Below are positions 54,993 to 64,000 of a stretch of DNA of 64,000 nucleotides, piece by piece. The notes below the pieces were generated by a model, which saw nothing but the letters and a program-made list of their open reading frames with translations, ran no database searches and was not told the origin of the DNA. The DNA is from Methylophilales bacterium 28-44-11. GTDB lineage: Bacteria; Pseudomonadota; Gammaproteobacteria; Burkholderiales; Methylophilaceae. Location: contig NCGC01000003.1 in the NCBI GenBank assembly GCA_002281475.1, positions 1-64,000 of the forward strand, in the 5' to 3' direction. Made by a program: the position numbers and the translations under genes. The stretch's first letter is position 1; the number at the start of each line of letters is the position of its first letter.

Positions 54993-57349
54993 TGATTGTA
55001 ATTTTGCTGTCTGTAAAGATTAGGGATTTCGCTGCTAGATAAATAGCCCGGGATATCACGTCGTAATAAATTCAGTGGGTTTGAGCCAATAGAAGCTAGG
55101 CCACCCAATTCTAATTGAAAGAAAAAGCCGTAGTTGGCATCTGCAGTTGCGGTTTCCACTCGTTGTACCACTGCACGCGCTTGCCAACATCCAGCATCGT
55201 ATTCTACCCCAGCCAAGCTTTCAATCGCGTTTTTATCACGGATAGAGTAGTTGTAACGCCCAACGCCGTACCAGCCGTTACCCAAAGGCCATTGGCCTGA
55301 TACATTGATTTGCTCCAAAAAGTCTTCAGTATAACGATAGCCCATATTCAGTAATTTACCTGGCTCAGGATTGTAACGCGCTAGTAAGTTTGATCTGGCA
55401 AGTTTTGAAGCATCTGGGTCATACTGCCAGAAAGCATCGAGTTTCCACTGACTGGATAACCTTGCAGTAAACCCAGCAATGATATCGGAAGTTTTTCTGT
55501 CAGACGCCGCCATCCCCGGCAAGAATACTTTTTGATCTTGAAAATAAAAGCGCTGTCCTACCGTCGCCGAAATACGTTCAATACCAGTGTCGCTGTCAAT
55601 AAAGCGAGTGGTCATGGCTAAGCTGACTTGATTTGCATTATTCAACCGGTCATTACCCACAAACTGATTTTCAGTAAAGAGAGTGGTTAAGTTTAAGTCA
55701 GAAAGCGCAGTATCAAACACAGGTACTTTGCTTTGGTCGTCATATGGAATGTAGACGTAAAACATACGGGGTTCAATGGTTTGCGTATATTGTTTACCCA
55801 AAAAAGTAGACTCTTTATCGAAGAACAATCCGGTATCCAGACTGAACACCGGTAATGTACGGGTCAGCGAATTTTCACTTTGTTGTTGTCCATTAACAAT
55901 GAAGTCATTGTCATTTAATTGGTAACTCGAGGCGTGCAACCCTAGTTTGGGGGTAATAAAACCATAGCTGCTAGTAAACGGAACGTTGATGGATGGGTAT
56001 GCCACAACACGATTGCCCGTGGCCAGTTTTGGCGCGTCTTTATTGCGGTCAAAATATGTCCATTGGGTATATAACTCGCCATTGGCATATTGCCATTCTT
56101 TATTGCCTGATAAAGTCAGCTGTGGCAAACGTTCATAAGGGAAAGATATCTCATCTAAAGTTTGATATTTTTGCGCCAATGCATTGAAATTCCAAACCTC
56201 ATCTTGGTAATTGACAAACCCTTCTTGCGGCAAATTAACTCGGCTGGTACTGATGATGCGCGTTGACATGTCAGAAAAGTATTGGTTGTCTGACACTTTT
56301 TCAATGTTGTAGCCTGCAGACCAACCTGGAGCGAGCTGGTGGCGGTGTGAAAAATTGGCGTAGTAACGATTCTGGCCACTTAAGCTATCTTCATTTAGGT
56401 ACTCAACTCCACTGATACCAGAGTATGACTCATCCAAATACCGAAACTCACCAGACACTTGCAAACCGCGTTTACTCAAATAACGGGTGGCTAAAGTGGC
56501 ATCCATATCAGGACGGATATTCCAATAATACGGTGTATACACTTCAAAACCACTGCGTGAAGTCTGGCCAACAGTAGGTGCCAGTAAACCTGATTTACGT
56601 TGGTTGTTAAAAGAGAAACTCAGCCAAGGCGTATATAACAGCGGTACACCTTTAAACTCCACATAAGCATTTTTAGCCACGCCAGATTGTGTGTAGTCAT
56701 CTAATTCCAAATCATTGGCTTTGATATACCAATCATCTACCCCTGCTTCACAGGTGGTGTAGCGCGCATACTTAAGGCGCTTTTTGTCCTGACCTTCAAA
56801 CAATACCATCTTGGCATCGCCACGCGACCCTTCTAAGTTGCGGGTCAATGTTTGGTCATCGCTAAAGCTATTGTTGTTATCAAGATAGCGTTTAGGGTCA
56901 CTAAACAGAACAGATTGATCGTTTAGAATGCTGGATTGCTGAGTATCAGCGATAGTACTCGCAGGTGGACTTTTATTAAATTGGATCGAAGCATCTTGCA
57001 TTTCGCCGATACTTTCACTTAAGCGCATACGAAGTTTAGGACCGGTGATTTGGCCATTGTCGATGGAAATTTTTACATTGCCATTGACTTGTAATTCGTC
57101 ATTTTGTACGTCGTACTCAATTTGATCACCATAGACTTTTTGGTCTCCTCTTGTGATCACAGCATTACCGGAGGCACGCATTTTTCTATCTAAGTATAAG
57201 TCCAGTTTATCGCCTTCTATCTCAATGGCGCCTGGCAATGCGATGGTGTTTTGCTCTTCATTTTCAAGGGCAAGATCACCATCTGTATTGGTCTCAGCCA
57301 CAGATACGCTTGCCATACTTAATGTCAGTATGGCAAGAATAAATCGCAT
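54989..57349 (-). CDS. lptD: LPS-assembly protein LptD
   Basis: A 786-residue outer-membrane protein: signal MRFILAILTLSMASVSVAE, an OstA/LptA-like N-domain (about 40-160: IEGDKLDLYLDRKMRASGNAVI, YDVQNDELQVNGNVKI), and a large beta barrel to the C-terminus. Cys residues at about 203 and near the C-terminus can form the disulfides that DsbA/DsbC mature. The frame runs 39 codons further upstream, but only the ATG at 57349 leaves the signal peptide N-terminal. It heads the operon with surA, pdxA and rsmA. Confidence 0.95.
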   Translation of the reverse strand: MRFILAILTLSMASVSVAETNTDGDLALENEEQNTIALPGAIEIEGDKLDLYLDRKMRASGNAVITRGDQKVYGDQIEYDVQNDELQVNGNVKISIDNGQITGPKLRMRLSESIGEMQDASIQFNKSPPASTIADTQQSSILNDQSVLFSDPKRYLDNNNSFSDDQTLTRNLEGSRGDAKMVLFEGQDKKRLKYARYTTCEAGVDDWYIKANDLELDDYTQSGVAKNAYVEFKGVPLLYTPWLSFSFNNQRKSGLLAPTVGQTSRSGFEVYTPYYWNIRPDMDATLATRYLSKRGLQVSGEFRYLDESYSGISGVEYLNEDSLSGQNRYYANFSHRHQLAPGWSAGYNIEKVSDNQYFSDMSTRIISTSRVNLPQEGFVNYQDEVWNFNALAQKYQTLDEISFPYERLPQLTLSGNKEWQYANGELYTQWTYFDRNKDAPKLATGNRVVAYPSINVPFTSSYGFITPKLGLHASSYQLNDNDFIVNGQQQSENSLTRTLPVFSLDTGLFFDKESTFLGKQYTQTIEPRMFYVYIPYDDQSKVPVFDTALSDLNLTTLFTENQFVGNDRLNNANQVSLAMTTRFIDSDTGIERISATVGQRFYFQDQKVFLPGMAASDRKTSDIIAGFTARLSSQWKLDAFWQYDPDASKLARSNLLARYNPEPGKLLNMGYRYTEDFLEQINVSGQWPLGNGWYGVGRYNYSIRDKNAIESLAGVEYDAGCWQARAVVQRVETATADANYGFFFQLELGGLASIGSNPLNLLRRDIPGYLSSSEIPNLYRQQNYNQ

Positions 57350-57566
57350 GCCTTGATTGTGGAAATGAGTTTGGTGGGTTAACAAAGTGGAATTTTTATA
57401 ATGATTAATTGCGTTAATTTTTAAGAATAATACAGTGTATTTCGCATGAGTGATAAAATCGCACAAAACCCCATTTTAATCAATAAAAAATTCGTATTTA
57501 AGTGTAAGTTCGTCAACATGCAAACTGATTGCGACGGCTTATGCAGCTTACTCAATAAGGCGACGT

Positions 57567-58559
57567 GTGGATAGAAAACAGCAACTAGAAGCTTGGCTTC
57601 AACAAGTGTTAGGTAACGCAACATTTCATTTAACGACAGCATCAGCGGATGCCAGTTTTAGACGTTATTTTCGAGTGCATACCGCAAATCAAACCATGAT
57701 TGCCATGGATGCGCCACCACCACAAGAGGATTGTCGACCGTTTGTACATGTCGCGGAACTACTGTTAACTGCTGGGTTGAATGTGCCTAAAGTGATAGCG
57801 CAAGAGCTAGATATTGGTTTCTTGTTATTAAGTGACTTGGGTGATACCACGTATTTGTCTGTGATTGATGCTGACAATGCGCCACGTTTATATGGCGATG
57901 CAACGCAAGCCCTAATTCAAATGCAATTGGCTAGTCAGCCCAATATCTTGCCACCTTATGATGAAGCATTATTGATGCGAGAAATGCAGTTGTTTCCAGA
58001 CTGGTATCTCACCAAACATTTGAACGCGACTTTAGAGGATAAACAACAAAAAGTGCTTCAACACACTTTTGCGCTATTGAATCAAAATATCTTGGCACAA
58101 GCTAAAGTCATCGTGCATCGTGATTATCATTCGCGTAATTTAATGGTGTGCGAGGTTAACCCAGGTATTTTGGATTTTCAAGATGCTGTGTATGGCCCGA
58201 TTACTTACGATTTAGTGTCTCTGTTAAAAGATGCTTACATCATGTGGGATGAAGAACAAATCATTGATTGGGCAGCGCGCTATTGGCAGACTGCTAAAAA
58301 AGCTGGGTTACCGGTCCCACCTGATTTTGGTGACTTTTATCGCGATTTTGAATGGATGGGCGCACAGCGACACATTAAAGTATTGGGCATTTTTGCGCGT
58401 CTTTACCATCGTGATGGCAAAGATGGATACCTCAAAGACATGCCGCTTGTCATGGCCTATTTGCGTAAAGTGTGCGGGCGATACATAGAATTAAAACCTA
58501 TGTTAAGAATGTTAAATGCGCTTGAAGGACTAGAAGACAAAGCGGGATACACCTTTTAA
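57567..58559 (+). CDS. amgK: AmgK-type sugar (MurNAc/GlcNAc) kinase
   Basis: A 330-residue aminoglycoside-phosphotransferase-fold kinase: catalytic HRDYHSRNLM near residue 183 (HxDxxxxN) and metal DFQ in ILDFQDAVYGPITYDLVSLL. Adjacent murU identifies it as AmgK, the anomeric kinase of the peptidoglycan-recycling shortcut. GTG start with AAGG at about 6 nt. Divergent from lptD by 217 bp. The TAA overlaps the murU ATG. Confidence 0.88.
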   Translation: MDRKQQLEAWLQQVLGNATFHLTTASADASFRRYFRVHTANQTMIAMDAPPPQEDCRPFVHVAELLLTAGLNVPKVIAQELDIGFLLLSDLGDTTYLSVIDADNAPRLYGDATQALIQMQLASQPNILPPYDEALLMREMQLFPDWYLTKHLNATLEDKQQKVLQHTFALLNQNILAQAKVIVHRDYHSRNLMVCEVNPGILDFQDAVYGPITYDLVSLLKDAYIMWDEEQIIDWAARYWQTAKKAGLPVPPDFGDFYRDFEWMGAQRHIKVLGIFARLYHRDGKDGYLKDMPLVMAYLRKVCGRYIELKPMLRMLNALEGLEDKAGYTF

Positions 58560-59251
58560 TGAAAGCCATGATATTGGCAGCTGGACGAGGCGAGCGGATG
58601 CGACCCTTGACAGACCATACACCTAAACCTCTGTTAAAAGTGGGGGGGAAGTCACTGATTGTGTGGCATATAGAGCGTTTAGCAAACGCTGGGTTTCGCG
58701 ACATTGTGATTAATCATGCCCATCTTGGCTTGCAGATTGAACAGGCACTTGGGAACGGAGCGCAGTGGAATGTGTCCATTCAATATAGTCCTGAAGAAGT
58801 GGCTTTAGAAACGGCAGGTGGTATTGCCAATGCCATGCCATTGTTGGGTGATGCACCGTTTTGTGTAGTAAATGGCGATGTGTTTACAACATATGATTTC
58901 AGTCAGATACATACGCAAGCAAAAGCGGTAATACATGGCGAGGCACTTACACATTTGGTATTGGTTGATAATCCACCACAACACCCAAACGGAGATTTTG
59001 CAATTGCACACGGGCAACTTCAAAATGTTGGTGCACCTATGCTGACTTTTTCTGGCGTTGGGGTATATCAACCTAGTTTGTTTAATGGCATTGAGCGCGG
59101 AAAAGCTGCAAAGCTTGCACCCCTTATCAGACAAGCCATTGCACAGGATCAAGCAACTGCGGAACATTATCAAGGTGTGTGGCATGATATTGGCACCCCG
59201 CAACGTTTAACAGAATTAGATAGTTGGTTAACAACACATGATAAGCAATAA
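58559..59251 (+). CDS. murU: N-acetylmuramate-1-phosphate uridylyltransferase MurU
   Basis: A 230-residue nucleotidyltransferase: MILAAGRGERMRPLT (signature Rx2GERxRPLT) and TPKPLLKVGGKSL with the catalytic Lys. It makes UDP-MurNAc from MurNAc-1-P, letting recycled murein bypass the fosfomycin-sensitive MurA step. It overlaps amgK by 1 nt (TAATG), supporting joint function. Confidence 0.92.
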   Translation: MKAMILAAGRGERMRPLTDHTPKPLLKVGGKSLIVWHIERLANAGFRDIVINHAHLGLQIEQALGNGAQWNVSIQYSPEEVALETAGGIANAMPLLGDAPFCVVNGDVFTTYDFSQIHTQAKAVIHGEALTHLVLVDNPPQHPNGDFAIAHGQLQNVGAPMLTFSGVGVYQPSLFNGIERGKAAKLAPLIRQAIAQDQATAEHYQGVWHDIGTPQRLTELDSWLTTHDKQ

Positions 59252-59252
59252 T

Positions 59253-60563
59253 ATGAACATGCATAGCATAGAGTTTAAGCAACGTCGCGATGCCTTGATG
59301 GCGCGCATGGGAGAAGGTATTGCCATCATCCCCACTGCCCCAGAAGTCACTCGCAACCGCGATAGCCACTATCCATATCGTTTTGACAGCTACTTTTATT
59401 ATTTGACTGGGTTTACTGAGCCCGAGTCTGTATTGGTGCTCATTGCTGGTGAAGAAAATAAATCTATTTTGTTTTGCCGTGATAAAGACGTGGAACGAGA
59501 GATCTGGGATGGTTTTCGCTTTGGTCCAGATGCTGCTAAAACTGAATTTTCTTTCGATGCAGCCTATACGATGCGCGAGCTTGATAAGATGGTGCCGCAA
59601 TGGATGGGTAATCAATCCACGTTATTCTATAGCTTAGGTGCAGATACGATGTGGGATACGCGCGTCACGCACTGGTTAAATACTGTAAAAACGCAAACCC
59701 GCGCGGGTGTGAGTGCGCCAGCGTCAATCGTTGATGTGCGTCAACATTTAGATGCGATGCGTTTGTTTAAATCGCCATTTGAAATTGATTTGATGCGGCA
59801 AAGCGCCAATATTGCGGCACAAGCCCATAATCGTGCCATGCAAAAGGTGGCAGTAGGCAAACTGGAGTATGAGATAGAAGCCGAGTTTTTACATGAGTTT
59901 TATCGCAAAGGCGCGCAAGCGCCAGCCTATACCAGTATTGTGGCAGGCGGCGCTAATGCATGTACCTTACATTACAACGCCAATAATTGTGAGTTAAACG
60001 ATGGTGATTTGTTATTGATTGATGCGGGCTGTGAGTTGCATGGTTATGCCAGTGATATCACAAGAACGTTTCCGGTCAATGGGAAATTCACAGGTCCACA
60101 AAAAACGCTATATGAGTTGGTATTGTCAGCACAGTTAGCAGCGATTGAGGCTGCAAAACCAGGCAACCATTGGAACGCGCCACATGAAGCGGCGCTGGAT
60201 ATATTGGTACAAGGTTTTATTGATGAAAAGTTGTGCCATGGCAGCAAAGACGAGGTGATTGAATCTGCTAGCTACCGTCAATTTTATATGCACCGAACAG
60301 GGCACTGGTTAGGGTTGGATGTGCATGATGTTGGCGACTATAAAAACAAGGCAGGGGATTGGGCGATATTAGAGGCTGGAAACACGTTGACGGTGGAGCC
60401 AGGGTGCTATGTCCGTCCTGCGGATAATGTGCCCGAGCATTTTTGGAATATTGGTATTCGTATTGAAGATGATGTGTTGATTACAGAGGGCGGACATGAG
60501 GTATTAACACAAGCTGCCATTAAAACCGTGTCTGGTATCGAAGCCCATATGCAACGCTCATGA
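59253..60563 (+). CDS. pepP: Xaa-Pro aminopeptidase PepP
   Basis: A 436-residue M24B enzyme: an N-terminal creatinase-like domain (1-170) and a pita-bread catalytic domain with metal ligands in LLIDAGCELHGYASDITRTFPV, HRTGHWLGLDVHDVG and ELTVEPGCY-type plus RIEDDVLIT blocks. The ATG at 59253 (1 nt after murU) is used. An ATG at 59238 would overlap murU by 14 nt. It releases N-terminal residues before proline. pepP beside ubiH-family genes is a common arrangement. Confidence 0.95.
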   Translation: MNMHSIEFKQRRDALMARMGEGIAIIPTAPEVTRNRDSHYPYRFDSYFYYLTGFTEPESVLVLIAGEENKSILFCRDKDVEREIWDGFRFGPDAAKTEFSFDAAYTMRELDKMVPQWMGNQSTLFYSLGADTMWDTRVTHWLNTVKTQTRAGVSAPASIVDVRQHLDAMRLFKSPFEIDLMRQSANIAAQAHNRAMQKVAVGKLEYEIEAEFLHEFYRKGAQAPAYTSIVAGGANACTLHYNANNCELNDGDLLLIDAGCELHGYASDITRTFPVNGKFTGPQKTLYELVLSAQLAAIEAAKPGNHWNAPHEAALDILVQGFIDEKLCHGSKDEVIESASYRQFYMHRTGHWLGLDVHDVGDYKNKAGDWAILEAGNTLTVEPGCYVRPADNVPEHFWNIGIRIEDDVLITEGGHEVLTQAAIKTVSGIEAHMQRS

Positions 60564-61717
60564 TGCATTCAAATCCTATTTTAATTGTGGGTGGTGGGCC
60601 AGTCGGACTTGCACTTGCCTTATCGTTACAGCAAAAAAATATGCCTTTCAAAGTATTGGAGGCGCGTGCGCAAGGGGCCTCACATCAAGACAAGCGCGCA
60701 TTGGCACTGTCTTATGGCACCAAACAAATTCTCGAAACCTTAGGTGTATGGTCAAATGTAGCAACGCATGCCACTGCCATTGATACCATTCATATTTCTC
60801 AGCGTGGAGGCTTCGGTAGAACCAAATTGAATGCGCATGAGCATCAATTGCCTGCGTTGGGCTATGTGGTGTCGTATGGCGCATTGATGCAAGCATTGGA
60901 CAGTGCAATCAATCATCAACATGTCATGTATGAGGCAATCGCGCGGGAAATTTTGCCCCAACAAAATCATGCAGAGGTGCATTTTGACTATGCTGCGCAG
61001 CCGCAACAATTGTGTAGCGCTATGGTGGTCATTGCCGATGGTGGTCGCAGTTTAGATGAGATTCCAGGTTTAGTCCGCGAGACCAAAGCCTATGGGCATG
61101 ATGCCTTAGTCAGTAAAGTACGTGCACAGATGCCTCATCGCAATATAGCGTACGAGCGGTTCACACCAACCGGTCCGATGGCGTTATTGCCAAACGGGGA
61201 ACATGATTTTTCACTAGTGTGGACAGGTGAAAAGTCGATGGTAGACCGTTTGCTATTTTTGGACGATACAACGTTTTTACAAGAGCTACATCAGGCGTTT
61301 GGAGACCGTGTTGGGCAATTTTTAAGGGTAGAAAAACGCATGAGTTTTCCACTTAAATTAAGCAGTCTGAGTATGGTAGAGACACCGCATGTAGTGGTCA
61401 TTGGCAATGCCGCACAAACCATGCATCCAGTTGCAGGGCAGGGGTTTAATGTGGGGATGCGTGATGCGTGGACGTTAGTCGGATTGCTTGCCAAAACGCC
61501 GTCTAACGAATGGGGTACTTCTAAAATGTTAGACAGTTATCGTCAACACAGACAGACAGATACACGCGGTGGTTTATTGTTTACAGATTTTCTTGTTAAC
61601 GTTTTCACAAATCAGACCCTAGGCGTAGCAACGATGCGTGGGCTTGGCTTGGCCTTGTTGGAATACTTGCCGCCAGTAAAACGGCTTTTAGTGAACAAAA
61701 TGAGCTTTGGTAAATAA
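60560..61717 (+). CDS. ubiH: UbiH-family FAD monooxygenase (ubiquinone synthesis)
   Basis: A 385-residue FAD-dependent hydroxylase: GGGPVGLALALSL (Rossmann), ADGGRS (DG motif), and VVIGNAAQTMHPVAGQGFNVGMRD (GD motif, with N in place of D at one position). Overlap with pepP (ATGA) and the next gene (1 nt) shows an operon. It is the UbiH-like member of a pair. Which ring carbon each hydroxylates cannot be read from sequence. Confidence 0.88.
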   Translation: MMHSNPILIVGGGPVGLALALSLQQKNMPFKVLEARAQGASHQDKRALALSYGTKQILETLGVWSNVATHATAIDTIHISQRGGFGRTKLNAHEHQLPALGYVVSYGALMQALDSAINHQHVMYEAIAREILPQQNHAEVHFDYAAQPQQLCSAMVVIADGGRSLDEIPGLVRETKAYGHDALVSKVRAQMPHRNIAYERFTPTGPMALLPNGEHDFSLVWTGEKSMVDRLLFLDDTTFLQELHQAFGDRVGQFLRVEKRMSFPLKLSSLSMVETPHVVVIGNAAQTMHPVAGQGFNVGMRDAWTLVGLLAKTPSNEWGTSKMLDSYRQHRQTDTRGGLLFTDFLVNVFTNQTLGVATMRGLGLALLEYLPPVKRLLVNKMSFGK

Positions 61718-62907
61718 TGATTACATTAACAGACACCACTGAAACCGATGTTGCCATTGTAGGCGCTGGCCTAGTGGGACTTACCGCTGCCATTGCTTTG
61801 GCCAAACAAGGTCGACATGTAACCTTGATCGATAGCCATGCGAAGCCCGCGCACACTTGGTTACCCACAATTCAACAATGGGACGCAAGAATTTATGCAC
61901 TGACAGAAGAAACCATTGCGTGGCTAACCTCACTTGGCATATGGCAATATGTAGATATCGCAAGGGTTGAGCCCATACAATCCATGACCCTGCGGGAGCC
62001 GAGTCAAAGTGCACCATTGATTCTTAAGTCTGAGGATGCCTATTTGCCACAAATGGGTTGTATTTTGGAAAGTGCCAACTTGATGCATGCTTGTTATCAA
62101 ATGCTCGAGGCCATTGACATTCAACTTACAGTGGCGTCACCTGTCTCTATCATCCAACATGCTTACTTTGCAGAAATTAAACTGGATACGCAGGAAAATG
62201 TACATGCAAAACTGATCGTCGCAGCTGATGGTGTCCAATCTTGGGTGCGCCAAACACTTCAGATTGGCGTGACGTTTAAGTCATTTCATCAAACCGCAAT
62301 CGTCGCAAATTTTAATGTAGAGCACGCGCATGAGGGTGATGCCCAACAATGGTTTTTACCGCATGAAACCTTAGCATTGCTTCCTTTGCCAAGCCAGATG
62401 GTATCCATGGTGTGGGCTTTGTCAACCGAACGAGCGCAAGCAATGTTAGGTATGTCAGAGGATATGTTCACTCAGGAGGTAGAAGCTGCTTGCCATCAAG
62501 CTTTAGGGCAACTGACTTTATGCGGCGAGACCATGTCTTTCTCTTTAAATCAACAAACAGCACATAGCATTATTGCGGAACGTGTGGTGTTGGTTGGCGA
62601 TGCGGCGCATCAAGTCCATCCGATGGCGGGTCAAGGCGTCAATTTAGGTTTTCGGGATGTCATGGCACTCACACAATTGACGGCTAAGCTAAGTGTTTTA
62701 CAAGATGTTGGCGACTTCCATTTTCTGCGACAATATGCCCGGGCTCGTAAGCTAGATGTGGTAAAAATGACAACCCTAACCTCAGGATTAGATGCGTTAT
62801 TTTCCACTTCTTATCCATGGTTACAACATTTAACGGGCTGGGGTATGCAACAAATCAATCGAACGGTATGGTTGAAAAAACAATTAGTACAAACCGCCAC
62901 TTTGTAG
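61717..62907 (+). CDS. UbiF/UbiM-like FAD monooxygenase (ubiquinone synthesis)
   Basis: A 396-residue paralogue of the preceding protein: GAGLVGLTAAIALAKQG, AADGVQS (DG), and VVLVGDAAHQVHPMAGQGVNLGFRD (GD). It belongs to the UbiH/UbiF/UbiI/UbiM/Coq6 family; the exact subfamily is uncertain. It starts at the last base of the ubiH stop. Confidence 0.85.
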   Translation: MITLTDTTETDVAIVGAGLVGLTAAIALAKQGRHVTLIDSHAKPAHTWLPTIQQWDARIYALTEETIAWLTSLGIWQYVDIARVEPIQSMTLREPSQSAPLILKSEDAYLPQMGCILESANLMHACYQMLEAIDIQLTVASPVSIIQHAYFAEIKLDTQENVHAKLIVAADGVQSWVRQTLQIGVTFKSFHQTAIVANFNVEHAHEGDAQQWFLPHETLALLPLPSQMVSMVWALSTERAQAMLGMSEDMFTQEVEAACHQALGQLTLCGETMSFSLNQQTAHSIIAERVVLVGDAAHQVHPMAGQGVNLGFRDVMALTQLTAKLSVLQDVGDFHFLRQYARARKLDVVKMTTLTSGLDALFSTSYPWLQHLTGWGMQQINRTVWLKKQLVQTATL

Positions 62908-62946
62908 CAGTATCATTTAAATGATGACTTTTTTAGAAAGTAAAAC

Positions 62947-63675
62947 ATGAAACTTAAACAAATAATATTAGCTGCGCTCATGACGATAACGGCTTCAGGG
63001 ACAAGCGTGGCAGATGAAGCTTCACTTAAAAAAGCGATTGAAGCTGCTTACCCAAAGTTCAAAGTCGATAGCGTGACCAAAACGCCATATTCAGGACTTT
63101 ACGAAGTATTTATGGGTGGGCAAATCGTATATGCGGATGAGAAGTTGACATTTATCATCGCAGAAGGTCGTTTGGTCGATCCAAAGTCTAAAAAAGACAT
63201 TACTGGGGAGCGTTTAGAAGAACTGACCAAAATTGACTTTAATAGCCTTCCGCTGAATCAAGCGATTAAAGTTGTCAAAGGCAATGGCAGTCGAAAATTG
63301 GTAGTTTTTTCGGACGTGGATTGCCCATTTTGCAAGCGTTTAGAGCAAAACGAACTTGCTAATATTGATGATGTCACCATCTATACATTCTTGTATCCCA
63401 TTGAGAGTTTACATCCTGATGCAGCCAACAAATCAAAAAGTATTTGGTGTGCACCAAACCGTGCTAAAGCATGGAACGACTGGGTGTTTAATAATCAACT
63501 ACCCACCACTACAGCAAAATGCGATGTGCCTTTGGAACGTGTAGGTGAGTTGGCAAGAAAATATGGCGTCACTAGTACGCCTACCTTGTTTTTTGCGGAT
63601 GGCAAACGTATGTTAGGCGCACAACCACACAAAGACATTGAGCGTTATTTGCAGGCGGCATCTAAAGCTAAATAA
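62947..63675 (+). CDS. dsbC: Thiol:disulfide isomerase DsbC
   Basis: A 242-residue periplasmic protein: signal peptide (ends near TSVA), a DsbC dimerisation domain (about 25-90), and a thioredoxin-fold domain with active site CPFC (about 125-128; CGYC in E. coli) and cis-Pro in TSTPTLFF. It corrects non-native disulfides, for example in LptD. A terminator follows at once. Confidence 0.93.
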   Translation: MKLKQIILAALMTITASGTSVADEASLKKAIEAAYPKFKVDSVTKTPYSGLYEVFMGGQIVYADEKLTFIIAEGRLVDPKSKKDITGERLEELTKIDFNSLPLNQAIKVVKGNGSRKLVVFSDVDCPFCKRLEQNELANIDDVTIYTFLYPIESLHPDAANKSKSIWCAPNRAKAWNDWVFNNQLPTTTAKCDVPLERVGELARKYGVTSTPTLFFADGKRMLGAQPHKDIERYLQAASKAK

Positions 63676-63690
63676 CTTGATTATTCGTAA

Positions 63691-63718
63691 AAAAAGGGCT
63701 GATTAATCAGCCCTTTTT
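63691..63718 (+). terminator. Rho-independent terminator
   Basis: A perfect palindrome GGGCTGATTAATCAGCCC flanked by A5 and T5. It sits between dsbC and the convergent pilC and can serve both. Confidence 0.93.
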
Positions 63719-63738
63719 ATTTTTGCATTCCTTTAAAA

Positions 63739-64000
63739 TTAACTAACCACTTGACCCAATTTAAAGATTGGCATGTACATTGCAATGACCAAGCCGCCAA
63801 TTAACCCCCCAAGAACCACCATAATCACGGGTTCCATTAAACTTGAAATTGCAGCAACAGCGTCATCCACTTCTGCTTCGTAAAAATCAGCTACTTTGCT
63901 TAGCATCGAGTCTAACGCACCAGATTCTTCACCAATCGCGGTCATTTGTAGCACCATGTTAGGGAATACTTGTGCGTTTTGCATAGCCACCGTTAAGCTA
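63739..64000 (-). CDS. pilC: PilC-type pilus platform protein, C-terminal fragment (5' end outside window)
   Basis: The last 86 or so codons of a GspF-family protein: MVLQMTAIGEESGALDSML, an acidic stretch, and a C-terminal membrane helix LMEPVIMVVLGGLIGGLVIAMYMPIF, typical of PilC. The frame is open through the window edge. It differs clearly from MshG encoded at 19-20 kb, so the organism also has a PilB/PilC-type machine. Confidence 0.9.
   Translation of the reverse strand, partial: SLTVAMQNAQVFPNMVLQMTAIGEESGALDSMLSKVADFYEAEVDDAVAAISSLMEPVIMVVLGGLIGGLVIAMYMPIFKLGQVVS

Overview
The window reads as a chromosomal segment of a moderately AT-rich betaproteobacterium. Gene content and order fit a methylotroph of the Methylophilaceae (Methylotenera/Methylophilus type), but this is inferred from gene order and protein flavour, not from a marker gene. 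Supporting features are the leuS-lptE-holA-proA-nadD block, the divergent comF / bioBFHCD block, lptD-surA-pdxA-rsmA, rhodanese-grxC-secB-gpsA, a PEP-CTERM-like protein and a complete MSHA-type pilus locus. No tRNA, rRNA, CRISPR array, insertion sequence or prophage was seen, and no gene-free gap exceeds 300 bases.

Left part (1-17.1 kb). A cut-off PAS/GAF sensor gene is followed by a secreted BNR/Asp-box protein, clpB behind a clear heat-shock promoter, a Sel1/SLT lytic transglycosylase with a lipoprotein, a receiver-EAL c-di-GMP phosphodiesterase with an aberrant receiver protein, YjbQ with a small HELTH-motif protein, an Ala/Pro/Glu-rich lipoprotein, envC-gpmI, and the rhodanese-grxC-secB-SH3-gpsA row. 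In that row grxC is broken by a frameshifting deletion. trmL closes the section.

Middle part (17.1-34.0 kb). One long co-directional run encodes an MSHA-type pilus: secretion ATPase with a c-di-GMP-binding-type N-domain, platform protein, five class-III-signal pilins, a MshP-like protein, a large MshQ-like tip/adhesin candidate, then MshI/PilN/MshJ/MshK/secretin/MshM/MshN. Relative to the Vibrio order, the two halves of the locus are swapped. Two hairpins interrupt the run around mshP.

Right part (34.0-64 kb). comF lies divergent from bioB-F-H-C-D (bioA is not here). A PEP-CTERM-like secreted protein follows, then the leuS-to-nadD block. Next is a tandem pair of paralogous multi-pass membrane proteins. 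One of them continues into a large soluble part with a six-hairpin-glycosidase-like region; this is the least familiar object in the window. adk, the outer-membrane biogenesis operon lptD-surA-pdxA-rsmA, the amgK-murU peptidoglycan-recycling pair, pepP, two UbiH-family hydroxylases and dsbC complete it. The right edge cuts a pilC gene on the minus strand.

Envelope biology dominates: pilus assembly, LPS transport (lptD, lptE), OMP folding (surA, dsbC), septal murein hydrolysis (envC) and murein recycling (amgK/murU). c-di-GMP elements (receiver-EAL protein, MshE N-domain) lie within 10 kb of one another.
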